From positions 1 to 42,154 of the forward strand of contig JALKBU010000411.1 of the NCBI GenBank assembly GCA_023091735.1: a stretch of 42,154 bases of DNA, given 5' to 3'. Numbering within the stretch: the stretch's first letter is position 1; each line of letters opens with the position of its first letter. This DNA is from Trichomonas tenax. Lineage: Eukaryota > Parabasalia > Trichomonadida > Trichomonadidae. A program made the translations under genes and the position numbers. Under the pieces are notes generated by a model. That model did not search any database and was not told the origin of the DNA. It was given only the letters and a program-made list of their open reading frames with translations. Below, piece after piece: positions 20,362-30,014 of this stretch.

Positions 20362-20960
20362 TTAACATTTAGCTTTATAAAATCGGCAAATGTTTTCTTC
20401 GCCACTCATTATTTTAACAGTTTTACCAAAGAACGTTGCAGATTCATATCCATGGCGCACATAAATATTTATAGATGAAGCAGTACTATTCTTGAAATGA
20501 TTATTATCATTCTCATAAGGTATCAATCCACAATAATAAATATCAGGTAAACTCGAAAAAGCAAATATTGAGGATGGCTTAAAGTAGGAATTAATTGGCA
20601 GCACAATTTTAGTCAAACTTTTTGTTTCAATTATGAAATTGTTCAAGTGTTTTAACAGAAGCAGGAATATACTGATGAGTTATAGCATTGCCCCAAAACG
20701 TATCAGTATCAATATAAATCATTGGATTTGGTATCGAAACAGAAGCCATAAAATTGCAATATGCGAAGCAATATTTTGAAGTAGAAGTAACAGTATAATA
20801 TTTTCCTTTATATATAGCATACGAAGGTATTTTCACATGTCCTGAAATAGAACGACCGATAATTTGGACATTTGGATGAATTTCTGAACTATTACCAATT
20901 TTGCAGGTCTCATTATCGATAGTTTCAAAGTAAAACTCACCGTAAACGAATCCAACTATA
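20362..20960 (-). pseudogene. BspA-like leucine-rich-repeat protein, truncated and frameshifted
   Basis: The minus strand reads FVYGEFYFETIDNETCKIGN near 20945, KYYTVTSTSKYCFAYCNF (a BspA-type LRR with the YxVTsI-x-YaF pattern), ITHQYIPASVKTLEQF, then a frameshift at about 20630. It resumes TKIVLPINSYFKPSSIFAFS and ends with the family C-terminal cap IYYCGLIPYEN followed by INIYVRHGYESATFFGK. Trichomonads have hundreds of such surface proteins. No in-frame ATG exists upstream (TAA precedes) and only two or three repeats remain, so it is a relic. Confidence 0.8.
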
Positions 20961-21175
20961 TTCCATTACAAGAAAACAAGATTTTAGAAAACAAACGTCA
21001 TTTTGTCAGTTTTCAACTTTACAAAATTTTACATGTCAAAGTAAACTCGAAAATGTCAAAATTTAAATCTTTTTATTTTCATTTTCTGGAACATATTCGC
21101 TCAATGATCAGAAGGAGTAGAGTTAAATTTTTAATAGATTTCAATCTAATTAGAAAAATTGAAAATTGGTATTTT

Positions 21176-22222
21176 TTAATGTTTGTTATAAGGAGGTAAA
21201 ATGATATATTTTTGTGAAACAGAGAGAAAGAATAATTTAGTCGAAGCATGGCCAGCGCAACCAAGGACTTCCTTGTTCTTGCGCATGTACATTTCTGTAA
21301 GCTTTGTGCGGGCCTCACCGAGGTACTGGCGTGGGTCGAACCAGTCTGGATGCTCAGCGAAGAGGCGGCGGATTGTGCCTGTCATGACCATTCTGCCATC
21401 GGAGTCGATGTTGATCTTGCAGACAGCAGACTTGGAAGCCTCACGGAGCTGGTGCTCCGGGATACCAACAGCCTCTGGCATGTGGCCGCCGTACTTGTTG
21501 ACCATCTCGACGTACTCAGCTGGGATGGAGGATGAGCCGTGGAGGACGATTGGGAAGCCTGGGAGCTTCTTCTCGATCTCGTGGAGGATGTCGAGGCGGA
21601 TTTCAGCCTTTGTGCCCGGTGGGAACTTGTAAGCGCCGTGGGATGTGCCGATAGCGATGGCGAGTGAGTCAACGCCTGTCTTTGAGACGAAGTCCTGGAC
21701 TTCCTCTGGGCGTGTGTATGTGTGATGCTCAGCCTTGACATCATCCTCAACACCAGCGAGAACGCCGAGTTCACCTTCGACTGTAACGTAGTCTGGGCGG
21801 GAGTGAGCGTACTCGACGACTTTCTTTGTGAGGGCAACGTTCTCGTCGTATGGGAGGTGGGAACCATCGATCATGACAGAAGAGAAGCCAAGATCGATGC
21901 AGTTCTTGCAGAGCTCGAAGGAGTCACCGTGGTCGAGGTGGAGGACGATTGGGATGAGCTTGTGCTCTGGGTGGATCTCCTTAGCGTACTCAGAAGCAGC
22001 CTGAGCCATGTAGCGGAGCATTGTCTGGTTAGCGTACTTGCGGGCGCCAGCAGAGACCTGAAGGATAACTGGGGACTCTGTCTTGACGGAAGCTGTGATG
22101 ATAGCCTGGAGCTGCTCAAGGTTGGAGAAGTTGTATCCTGGGATGGCGTAGCCACCGTTGACAGCCTTGGCGAAGATGTCCTTGGAGTTGCAGAGACCGA
22201 GAGACTTGTATGATATTGCCAT
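21176..22222 (-). CDS. fba: Class II fructose-1,6-bisphosphate aldolase
   Basis: 348 aa. Cleaves fructose-1,6-bisphosphate to DHAP and glyceraldehyde-3-phosphate in cytosolic glycolysis, zinc-dependent. HLDHGDS at 95-101 supplies the catalytic Asp (D97) and zinc His (H98); GEL at 150-152 is conserved; GTSHGAYKF gives zinc His H195; LHGSSSIP gives His H228 and the phosphate loop; KINIDSD at 269-275 ends the site. This bacterial-type enzyme is known in trichomonads. The core ends at GCAGHA (321-326); a further 22 residues (STKLFFLSVSQKYIILPPYN and on) are hydrophobic and AT-rich, and may come from loss of the original stop. An initiator TCATTTTT lies 10 bases before the ATG. GC content is visibly above the flanks, as expected for a highly expressed gene. 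Confidence 0.97.
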   Translation of the reverse strand: MAISYKSLGLCNSKDIFAKAVNGGYAIPGYNFSNLEQLQAIITASVKTESPVILQVSAGARKYANQTMLRYMAQAASEYAKEIHPEHKLIPIVLHLDHGDSFELCKNCIDLGFSSVMIDGSHLPYDENVALTKKVVEYAHSRPDYVTVEGELGVLAGVEDDVKAEHHTYTRPEEVQDFVSKTGVDSLAIAIGTSHGAYKFPPGTKAEIRLDILHEIEKKLPGFPIVLHGSSSIPAEYVEMVNKYGGHMPEAVGIPEHQLREASKSAVCKINIDSDGRMVMTGTIRRLFAEHPDWFDPRQYLGEARTKLTEMYMRKNKEVLGCAGHASTKLFFLSVSQKYIILPPYNKH

Positions 22223-22226
22223 ACTT

Positions 22227-22234
22227 AAAAATGA
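22227..22234 (-). promoter_or_regulatory. Initiator (Inr) of the aldolase gene
   Basis: Minus-strand TCATTTTT, same as at the Rad23-like gene, with a 5' UTR of about 10 bases. Confidence 0.8.
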
Positions 22235-22721
22235 ACTGATTTATTGCTTCTCGAATTTGAGAGGTGTAAATAGTCACCGATAGCTTCTTTTGATTGCGAA
22301 ATAATCGTTTTCGGTCGGTGGAGAAAACTTTGAAGGAAACTTGACCATTCGAAAATTTCTTTTATTTTTGGACTATATAGACTCATTCAGTGTTGTTGAC
22401 CAAAAATTAGGAGAAAAATTGTAGGACCCTCTTTAATTTTGATAGACCCTTTAATAATTGCGATCTTGGTTTATTTTTGTATTATATGGTGTATATATAT
22501 TAATTCTTGAAAGCGATAAAACCTTCTGAATTTTGCAGCCCCTAATTTATCGTTTAAAGCCCTATTTTTATAAATAAATTTGACATCTGTCAAACCATAT
22601 TAGAATCATAAAGAAATCGGTTTAACAGACAGATTTGTTATCTCCATATAAAGTAATTGACGCTGTATTTCACTATAATCATATATATAAGCGAACTGAC
22701 AAAAATATAAACATATCTGAT
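22235..22721. other. Aldolase upstream spacer
   Basis: AT-rich, no gene recognised. It separates the aldolase promoter from the 3' end of the minus-strand Pmp-like pseudogene. Confidence 0.5.
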
Positions 22722-25225
22722 TTACATTCCAAACATTGTGATATAAAACACATGAAGCATACATAGCGAATTATACAAAATTTGATACAAGAAATAATCT
22801 GCATCAGTGAATATTTTAATCACACACTTTGAAGAAGGCAATACAAAATTGTAGAAATCTGTTTGGTTGTCTTGAAATTGAATTAAATTATTTGGTGGTA
22901 CATCACAGCCATTACAAAATGGGTTTGAAACAGTAGCAGAACCTATTCTATAGCTGTAAAACAAACGATCTTATTTGTTTTCTAAGAAATTACAAAAGTT
23001 GAATAAATATTGTTGACCATAATGCAGTCCAATGATACCTAGATTATCATTTTTATCTTTACTGTTATAAGGGAAGTTCGTGAAATTACTGTATACTGTT
23101 CTGCGTGTTTTATCAGTGTACATATGATATACATCACCACTATTTTGTGAATTATTTGCGAAATTAGAAAATTTATGGCTCCACTCCCACAGCTTATGTT
23201 CATTGATATATAATGATATTCTGATATATAATATATTTTATGAGTTAAGAGGCTGATAAGTCCAATAAATAAGGATGATCAAATTTTGTATTTTCCGTTA
23301 TACTATATAATTTGGGAATTGGTTTCATATTATCACTATAGTCATCCAACACATAAGCAAAATTATGTTATGAAATAAAAATATCATTTGTTCAATTTGA
23401 TCTGATATTGATTTTGCGAGGTGTTGTTTAAGAGCCATGCTAGAGTATTCCATTCGTATCTATGGATATCATTCATTGCTGGATTCCTCCATTTTTCTTT
23501 CATATGTTCGAATTCAAATTATTTTTACTATTAATGTACATGGAAAGATTAATAAACTACATTTTCTTCGAATGCATCATGTACCATCTCTATTTTCACT
23601 TTAATATAATCTTCAGCTCATGATTTTCATTTTGTTGCTCATATTTTGTCGTATGTATGAATTTATAAGATAAAATGTATGGATTCAAAAACTAATAGAG
23701 CCGGTTCGGAAATATGCATTGAATATTACTTGTAGAAACAAGTCAATTGCTTTTGCCATTGAACTTTAGTAACAATGTCACTTTTTCAAAATCATGAAAA
23801 ATGCAGTCTAAATCGTTTTATAACTTGCTATATTTTTTTTCTGGGCAAAACCACTAGCATAGGAGCAATCTATAGAATTTTCTCTAGAATGTGACAGAAG
23901 TGGACTGAGGATAAAATTTCTGGAAGGCTGAGAAGCTCACTTTTATAGCATTATATTTCCAAAATTGAATACATTCCATCAAGAAATCTGGATAGAATCT
24001 TAACGAGCAAATTGTAGTACATTATGAGCTAGTATTACCACTACTGGGATTTTTGTACCTTCCTCTTATATATTGAGATAACTCTAGTTGAATTTTCGCC
24101 TTTCACGGTGGTATAGCTGATTTTATATCTTGTTATAAAAATTTTTCTGGAACATATGAACCATATAGAGTGATTCTGTACCTGTCTATGCAGAACGTGA
24201 CAGAAGTGGACTGAGGATAAATTTTTTGTCGTTGTGAATTTTTCAAACATTGATCTTGTAACTAAATTTTGTTATTTTATTTATAACACAATATTTTTAT
24301 CTAATAAATATAAATGAAATCATGGTGTTTCTTCACCATATTAGTAACAAGAAATTATATTCAATATTGAACGAGATATTAATTTTTCAAAATTGAACAT
24401 TCTGCTTCTTATAACTTAATCTTCACAAAGCAGAGTCCAATAATATTAGTATATATATTATATATACCCTATATACTATAATGTGACAGAGAGCAAATTG
24501 CAAGTTAATGATATTTTCTCTGTAAAAATGAAAATTTTGAAAAACATCAATTTTCAGTTTTCTCTATCCAGGTGCTCGCTGGATGTGCATACAACAGTGG
24601 TATAAAGTATAGTTGGTATGTATACATATAGATATACTTTAAAGTCTTTTGATTGGGCTTTTAGAGAAGAAGAGTGAAGCTTAAAATTTGAGTACTTGGA
24701 ACTGGAGCCTTAACAGAATAAATCTCATCAATTTTTTATAATCTTGTAGGCTAATTCCTCCTGCAGCGGATGCACTTGCTTTATTAAATGTATTATTCTG
24801 ACTATTGACACGAGTATCGCCACCTCCTGCAGGCACTGTTGTAAAATCGATTAGATCCGGACTCCCCACAAAAAGAGATGCAATTAAAAAAAAATCAAAA
24901 TTTATTTCATAGCTGGATTGACTATATGCGATATATCCAACCTTTTGAAAGACCAAAGAATACAGAAAACAACTCCGTTGCAAAATAGAATTCAACACTT
25001 CAAATCGAACAGAACCTCCTGTTTTTCGAGAACCACAGAAAGCAAACATAGAGTCCTCAATCAAAAGATCTGTGTTCTTCCGAGCATTTTAATGGCAACT
25101 TCATTTCTCAAACTCAAAAATTGATTCCCTTTAACATAATATCGTGTATAAGTTGTATAGCTTATATATCTGTTTAATTTCGAAATTGTTTTGTTCGGAG
25201 ATCCATCGAAGTACTCTTCCCATGA
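22722..25225 (-). pseudogene. Pmp-like surface protein pseudogene, interrupted by ~1.45 kb
   Basis: The 5' part on the minus strand (25225-24690) reads SWEEYFDGSPNKTISKLNRY, frameshifts near 25085, and continues LIEDSMFAFCGSRKTGGSV through NSQNNTFNKASASAAGGISL. The 3' part (23200-22722) has FANNSQNSGDVYHMYTDKT-like strands, GSATVSNPFCNGCDVPPN and SSKCVIKIFTDADYFLY. Both parts align end to end with the plus-strand paralogue at 29111-29942, where the corresponding junction is continuous. The gene is thus split by foreign sequence at about 23230-24680 and also frameshifted. The C-terminus lacks a membrane segment. Confidence 0.8.
23230..24680. other. Insertion splitting the Pmp-like pseudogene
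   Basis: About 1.45 kb absent from the paralogue at 29111-29942. It carries a direct repeat GTGACAGAAGTGGACTGAGG (about 23892 and 24189, roughly 300 bases apart), each followed by ATAAA and a poly-T run. No long frame (69 aa at most) and no clear TIRs were found. Possibly a nested or decayed element. Confidence 0.6.
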
Positions 25226-25408
25226 CTACTTTAAAAAGGGAAATAATTTTTATGAAAAAACCGTTAAACAATTATATTATTTTCAAATTCACTTTTGAGA
25301 TTAAAACTTGACATTAAAAATAACTGATCAAAGCATTGATATGATCACTATTGTTTGAATAACAAAATAAAACAATTAGAATAAAATTTGTTTTAATTTA
25401 AAAATGTT
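25226..25408. other. Short spacer
   Basis: AT-rich; holds the 3' flank of the oleate hydratase gene. Nothing else seen. Confidence 0.5.
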
Positions 25409-27115
25409 TCAATATCCAAGATAACATTTGACGCCATATGCAATGCCACCAATAGCAGCTGCACCAACCGCCGTCCTGAAGCATGTCTGCCATGCGGTGT
25501 GTGAGAATGACTTGACAAGAGCCTTGACCATGAACTTCGGTCTGTTCTCGTAGTGGTGGACGCGTGGAATCTTTCTGTCCTTGACTCCGCAGAGCTGGTA
25601 TACTGCCATCTGCGATGCGCGGACTGAGTATTCGACTGTGAAGACGACATCGTCTGGAATCTCGACAAACTGAGATGTGAAACCGATGTTGACTGATCCC
25701 TTTGGGACAGGGAGTGGTCTGTCGTTCCTGTGTCTGCACATGAACTGCGCCGTGATGAATGGCATGATGCATGGGCGGCAAATAGCGTTCTTGATCGTGC
25801 TCTTGTCGAACCTGAGGTGGCCAATGAGCTCTTCGAGAATTTCTTCGCCTGTGCAGTCGAGCATCCTCTTGTGGACGAAGTTTCCGACTCTGTCTGGGAA
25901 GAGACCGTATCCCCAGAATACTTGCGACGTCGAAGGCTGGTTGAGGAAGTGAGGCTGCTTCGCGACGACGATCGACATCAGCCAATTGCTGTCTTTGAAT
26001 GTGACGAGCGCGCCTGTGCCTGGCTTGTTGCCTGACCACTCGATCTCCTTGTCGAAGAAAGATGTGTCATTGTTGATTGTGACGGTGAACGACTGCCAGA
26101 CGCTCTCTGGGACGCATCCGAAGAAAGGCTCTGGATCGCCGAAGTCTTTCGATATCTTCGAAAGCTTCGACCACAGCTGCCAAGAGCTTCCATCTTCGCG
26201 TGTCAAGAGCTTCGCTGGCTCTGTGTGTGTGCCGACTGATGCTGCGTCTGTCATCGATCCGTTAGTGATGATGACGATGTCTTCCTCGCTAATTGAGATC
26301 TTCTCTTCAGTGCCACTGCTGGGCGTGACTGTGATCGATCTGGCGACTTTCTTGTCTGTCTTCTCGTCGAATGAGACATCGATGTCTGTGACACAGGAGT
26401 CGTTCTTGAACTGGACACCCTTCGCGCGGAGGTCCTTCTCGAGAGGGAGGATGACGCTGTCGTACTGGTTGAGCTCGCTGCGCGCGACGCCTTCGAGAGT
26501 CTCGATTCTGACGAACTCGTGCATGAATCTGAGGAGGTACTTCCTGAACTCGGCTGCGGAGTGCCACGGCTGAAACGCGAATGTAGTCGACCACATGTAC
26601 CAGAAGTTCGTTGTGAAGAAATGAGGTCCGAAGTGTTCGCTGATCTTGCTGTTTCCGAGCTTGTCCTCGTTCGTGTTGACGAGAGCGAGAAGTGACATTC
26701 TGTCTCCCATGTCGAAGCCCATGTTCCTGACGTCATATTTCTGCTTGTTGTGGTCGACGACGCGAGAGTTGCTGTGCGTCTTGTACTCGTGTGTGAACTC
26801 GTGGAGCTCTTCGTATGCTGTCTTCTCTGGGTGGTGGACTGACTTGATATCCTTGAGCATGTCCTGGAGGCACTCGTATGTTGGGAGGTTGAACATTCTT
26901 CCGCCGCGGATGACGTATCCTGTCTCTGCGTTTCCTGCGCCGTCCATGGATCCGCCATTCACGTGAAGTGCCTCGAAGATAGTGATGTTCTCCGGCTTGA
27001 ATTTCGCATCTCTGATGAGGAAGAATGCGCCAGAGAGAGAACCAATTCCACCGCCAACGAAGTATGCTTTCCTGTTCTCGTTGTGGTATTCTTGATGTGT
27101 GTTTTGTCTGAACAT
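25409..27115 (-). CDS. ohyA: Oleate hydratase (MCRA family), FAD-dependent
   Basis: 568 aa. Adds water to the cis-9 double bond of oleate to give 10-hydroxystearate (EC 4.2.1.53 family). The FAD Rossmann motif GGGIGSLSGAFFLIRD lies at 21-36; MDGAGNAETGYVIRGGRMFN (57-76) is the family signature; HFFTTNFWYMWSTTFAF, VFWGYGLFPDRVGNFV and CRPCIMPFITAQFMCR follow in family order. Length fits the bacterial enzyme. Base composition is much more GC-rich than the neighbours, and the family is mainly bacterial, so lateral transfer is likely (inference). The C-terminal 24 residues (FRTAVGAAAIGGIAYGVKCY) look like a membrane-associating helix. The initiator TCACTTCATTTC lies 10-20 bases before the ATG. 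Confidence 0.93.
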   Translation of the reverse strand: MFRQNTHQEYHNENRKAYFVGGGIGSLSGAFFLIRDAKFKPENITIFEALHVNGGSMDGAGNAETGYVIRGGRMFNLPTYECLQDMLKDIKSVHHPEKTAYEELHEFTHEYKTHSNSRVVDHNKQKYDVRNMGFDMGDRMSLLALVNTNEDKLGNSKISEHFGPHFFTTNFWYMWSTTFAFQPWHSAAEFRKYLLRFMHEFVRIETLEGVARSELNQYDSVILPLEKDLRAKGVQFKNDSCVTDIDVSFDEKTDKKVARSITVTPSSGTEEKISISEEDIVIITNGSMTDAASVGTHTEPAKLLTREDGSSWQLWSKLSKISKDFGDPEPFFGCVPESVWQSFTVTINNDTSFFDKEIEWSGNKPGTGALVTFKDSNWLMSIVVAKQPHFLNQPSTSQVFWGYGLFPDRVGNFVHKRMLDCTGEEILEELIGHLRFDKSTIKNAICRPCIMPFITAQFMCRHRNDRPLPVPKGSVNIGFTSQFVEIPDDVVFTVEYSVRASQMAVYQLCGVKDRKIPRVHHYENRPKFMVKALVKSFSHTAWQTCFRTAVGAAAIGGIAYGVKCYLGY

Positions 27116-27124
27116 CTAAGAAGA

Positions 27125-27136
27125 GAAATGAAGTGA
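27125..27136 (-). promoter_or_regulatory. Double initiator of the oleate hydratase gene
   Basis: Minus-strand TCACTTCATTTC holds two overlapping matches to TCA(C/T)(T/A). Start sites would be 14 and 19 bases before the ATG. Confidence 0.75.
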
Positions 27137-27350
27137 ATAATCTTCATTTTCTCATTTCTTTGTGAAAACTCAGAAACAGCGGCATCTATTCAAATTTCGA
27201 TCATAAGTTGAGAGCCCTCTCAATTTGTTCGTTCCATGAAAATCTCGAGATTTCCTTTATCTTAAGCTTCCTTTATGATACTCCACTGACTAAATCCTTT
27301 AAAAACGCTTTAAACTTTGCATAATAAATGGCCTATATACATACATTATA

Positions 27351-28494
27351 TATTGGAGTTTAATGGAATAAAAAATTTTATTGGAATAAAAGTGACTTTA
27401 TGTGAATAAAATGAAATCAAAAATATTCAGAATGGAGTTTAATGGAATAAAAAACATTATTGGAATAAAGGTGGCTTTATGCGAATAAAGTGAATTTGGA
27501 ATCAAACCTTATTTTGGAATAACCGCTAATTTGGAATAATGACGGTTATTCCAAATGCCAAAAATAGATCGAAAAGTGACAATAATGGAATAATCGATCT
27601 TTTTGGAATCAAAATGAATTCGGAATTGGAATCAAAAGTGGAATAATGGAATTAGGAATAGATCTCATGGTCTCTGTTATATAGCAATTTATTAAAAAGT
27701 TGTTAGCTGACATCGAGCTTGTTTACATGTCAGTTATTCTTCCACTTTGATTCCACGTTTTTGTTGAATATAGAATACATTGATGGGTGCTACGATATAT
27801 GCAAGACGATAGCCAATGAATTCTATCGATTGAAAATGTAGTTTTGCTTTAAAATGAAAAGAAATCAGAATAAAATCATTTCTAACTTTTCGATTTTTAA
27901 ATCATTGTTATTGCATATGCTCTATATTTGAAGCGCCCATCGATTTTGAAGATCCAGAGATTCCAAATATTTAGCGTGTGATTAAATACCTGAAATAGAT
28001 CGAGAAAAATTGCTTCGCCTCAAAGCTCAATTGGCAAAACACTCCAAGCTTTAATGAAGATGTTTGCTGGTTTGACTCGCGGCAATCCTTCCTTTTTCCT
28101 TTTTACCACAAATTCTGGATGATAATGCTATCTCAATTTGAATTGGAATTGAGGATAAAGTGATTATGTTTCCAACTGCTTGTCGGTTATTTCAAAGTAT
28201 TTTTGATTCCATTATTATCCACTATTCCTAATTCCAATATCGAAGTTGATTCCAAATTTTGAGAGCATTATTCGCATATCCAAATATTCGGCGATTCCAA
28301 ATAATTAGGGTATTCCATTATTGTCACTTTTCGATCTATTTTTGGCATATGAAATAACCGTCATTATTCCAAATTGGCGGTTATTCCAAAATAGGGTTTG
28401 ATTCCAAATTCACTTTATTCGCATAAAGTCACTTTTATTCCAATACAGTTTTTTATTCCATTAAACTCCATTCTGAATATTTTTGATTTCATCT
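27351..28494. mobile_element. Foldback element with ~280-bp GGAAT-rich arms
   Basis: The left arm (27410-27670) and right arm (28195-28494) are inverse copies by eye at about 85-90% identity. Shared blocks include TTCAGAATGGAGTTTAATGG, TGCGAATAAAGTGAATTTGG, AATAATGACGGTTATT and ATAGATCGAAAAGTGACAAT. Arms are studded with TTGGAATAA/TGGAATCA units on one strand. The outermost unit is duplicated in tandem at the left (27353-27413 and 27431-27491). The 0.5-kb centre has no frame; it carries TTTACATGTCA near 27722-27732. Lacking a transposase, it resembles Foldback-type or large MITE elements. Confidence 0.85.
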
Positions 28495-29110
28495 CTTAGT
28501 TTTCGTATAGATATCCGACCACTCAGTTTTTGTTGCCCTGGGATACACTTTTCGGGATTTGTCACTTTTCTGGCAGATTTTTTATAAATTACATGTCAAA
28601 ATTAGGTTACATAAATTTTGCTGCAGTTAAGGCTATTCGGTAGGCCAAATCTTTAAAATCATGTTAATTATTGTATTTAAAACATGTCTATCTAATTTCA
28701 TAAATTGTGTTACATTTTTAGGGATAGGGAATCCCGAGCAATAATTTTTATTTGTAAATTATTCAATTTTTGTTAAGCTGGGATAGGCTATCCCATCCCA
28801 AAAGTAGAGTGATCTGACACGTTTTATTTACATGTCAGAAATGCACGTGCATAATTAAGGGCTAATATGCTTTATAATACTCGTTTTATTTTTCTAATTC
28901 CATTATTTGTCATATTGCAAAAATAAAAATTCAAAAAATCACGTTTTTTTAGTTTCGGGAGGGATAAGTTTTTAGATCCTCAATACTTTGGGAAAAAATT
29001 GGATCTATAGTTTTCGAGATACGAATTTTCGAGTAATGCCTCTCAAAAGTCTTAACGAATAGATCAACCATCGGGCTTTTCCCCATTTCCCATATGGGTG
29101 TCTTCCCCAC
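28495..29110. other. AT-rich spacer with TTACATGTCA boxes
   Basis: TTACATGTCA occurs near 28590 and 28828. No gene recognised. GTCACTTTTC occurs near 28561. Confidence 0.5.
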
Positions 29111-29942
29111 GTGCGTCCCCAAATGTTTGGACAGACGCAAGATCTTTTTATTGAGGATTCTTTGTTTGCTTTCTGTGGTTCTTGGACACAAGGAGGTTCT
29201 GTTCGAATTGATGTTTTGAATTCTATTTTTCAACGTAATTGTTTTTTATATTCTTTTGTCTTTGAAAATATTGCACACAATGAAGTTGCAAATCAAATAG
29301 ATTTCGATTTTTTATAATACTATTTCTTTATGCGGAAGTCCACAACAAATCAGATATAACACATCCGCAATAGCGCATGGTGATGTTAGCATTAGCAATC
29401 AGAATAATACATTTAATCAGGCAAGCTCATTCTCTGCAGGAGGAATTGCCCCTCCAGAGGATTTTAAACAATTCAACAATCAATATACAATTAAATTTTC
29501 TACTTTCTCAAATAATTCACAAAACAATCGTGACGTTTTTCACATGCATACATACAGAACAAGTAGGACATTATATATTAACTTTACAAACTTTCTTTTT
29601 AACTCTAAAAACAATGATAATCTAGGTATCATTGAACCCAAGGTTGGTAGAGAATATTTATTCAGCTACTGTAATTTCGTAAATAATAAAGAATATTGTT
29701 TATTTTCTTGTATTAGTATAGGGTCTGCCATTGTTTCAAACTCATTTTGTTATGGTTGCAATGTTTCTGCAAATGAATTGCTTCAATTTCAAGACAATTT
29801 AACAGATTTTTACAAATTTCAATTGCCATCTTCAAAATGTGTAATTAAAATATTTACTGATGCTGATTATTTCTTATATCGAAACTTGAATAATTTGCTA
29901 TGTATCCAATGTACATTTTATGTAAAAATATTTGGATTTTAG
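29111..29942 (+). pseudogene. Pmp-like surface protein pseudogene (inverse paralogue of 22722-25225)
   Basis: Starts in QTQDLFIEDSLFAFCGSWTQ, then GGSVRIDVLNSIFQRNCFLY. One frameshift at about 29315 moves to SLCGSPQQIRYNTSAIAHGD, NNTFNQASSFSAGGIAPPED and onward. It then stays open to TAG at 29940-29942 through SAIVSNSFCYGCNVSANELL and SSKCVIKIFTDADYFLYRNL. Strand-like repeats with Asn, Cys and Gly at regular places are as in a beta-helix passenger. The N-terminal segment kept by the other copy (WEEYFDG and on) is missing, so the gene is 5'-truncated near 29110. Confidence 0.8.
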
Positions 29943-30014
29943 AATACTTTATGAATGAAATATTCTATGAGATTATTAATTAAACAAAATAAACACTTTA
30001 AACATACAATAAAA

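Noticed and set aside
21201..22213. Long frames opposite the aldolase gene
   Set aside because: They are shadows of the GC-rich aldolase coding strand; composition is unnatural for proteins.
25393..26966. Several frames of 90-235 aa within the oleate hydratase region
   Set aside because: Ser/Arg-rich or unrecognisable shadows of the real gene.
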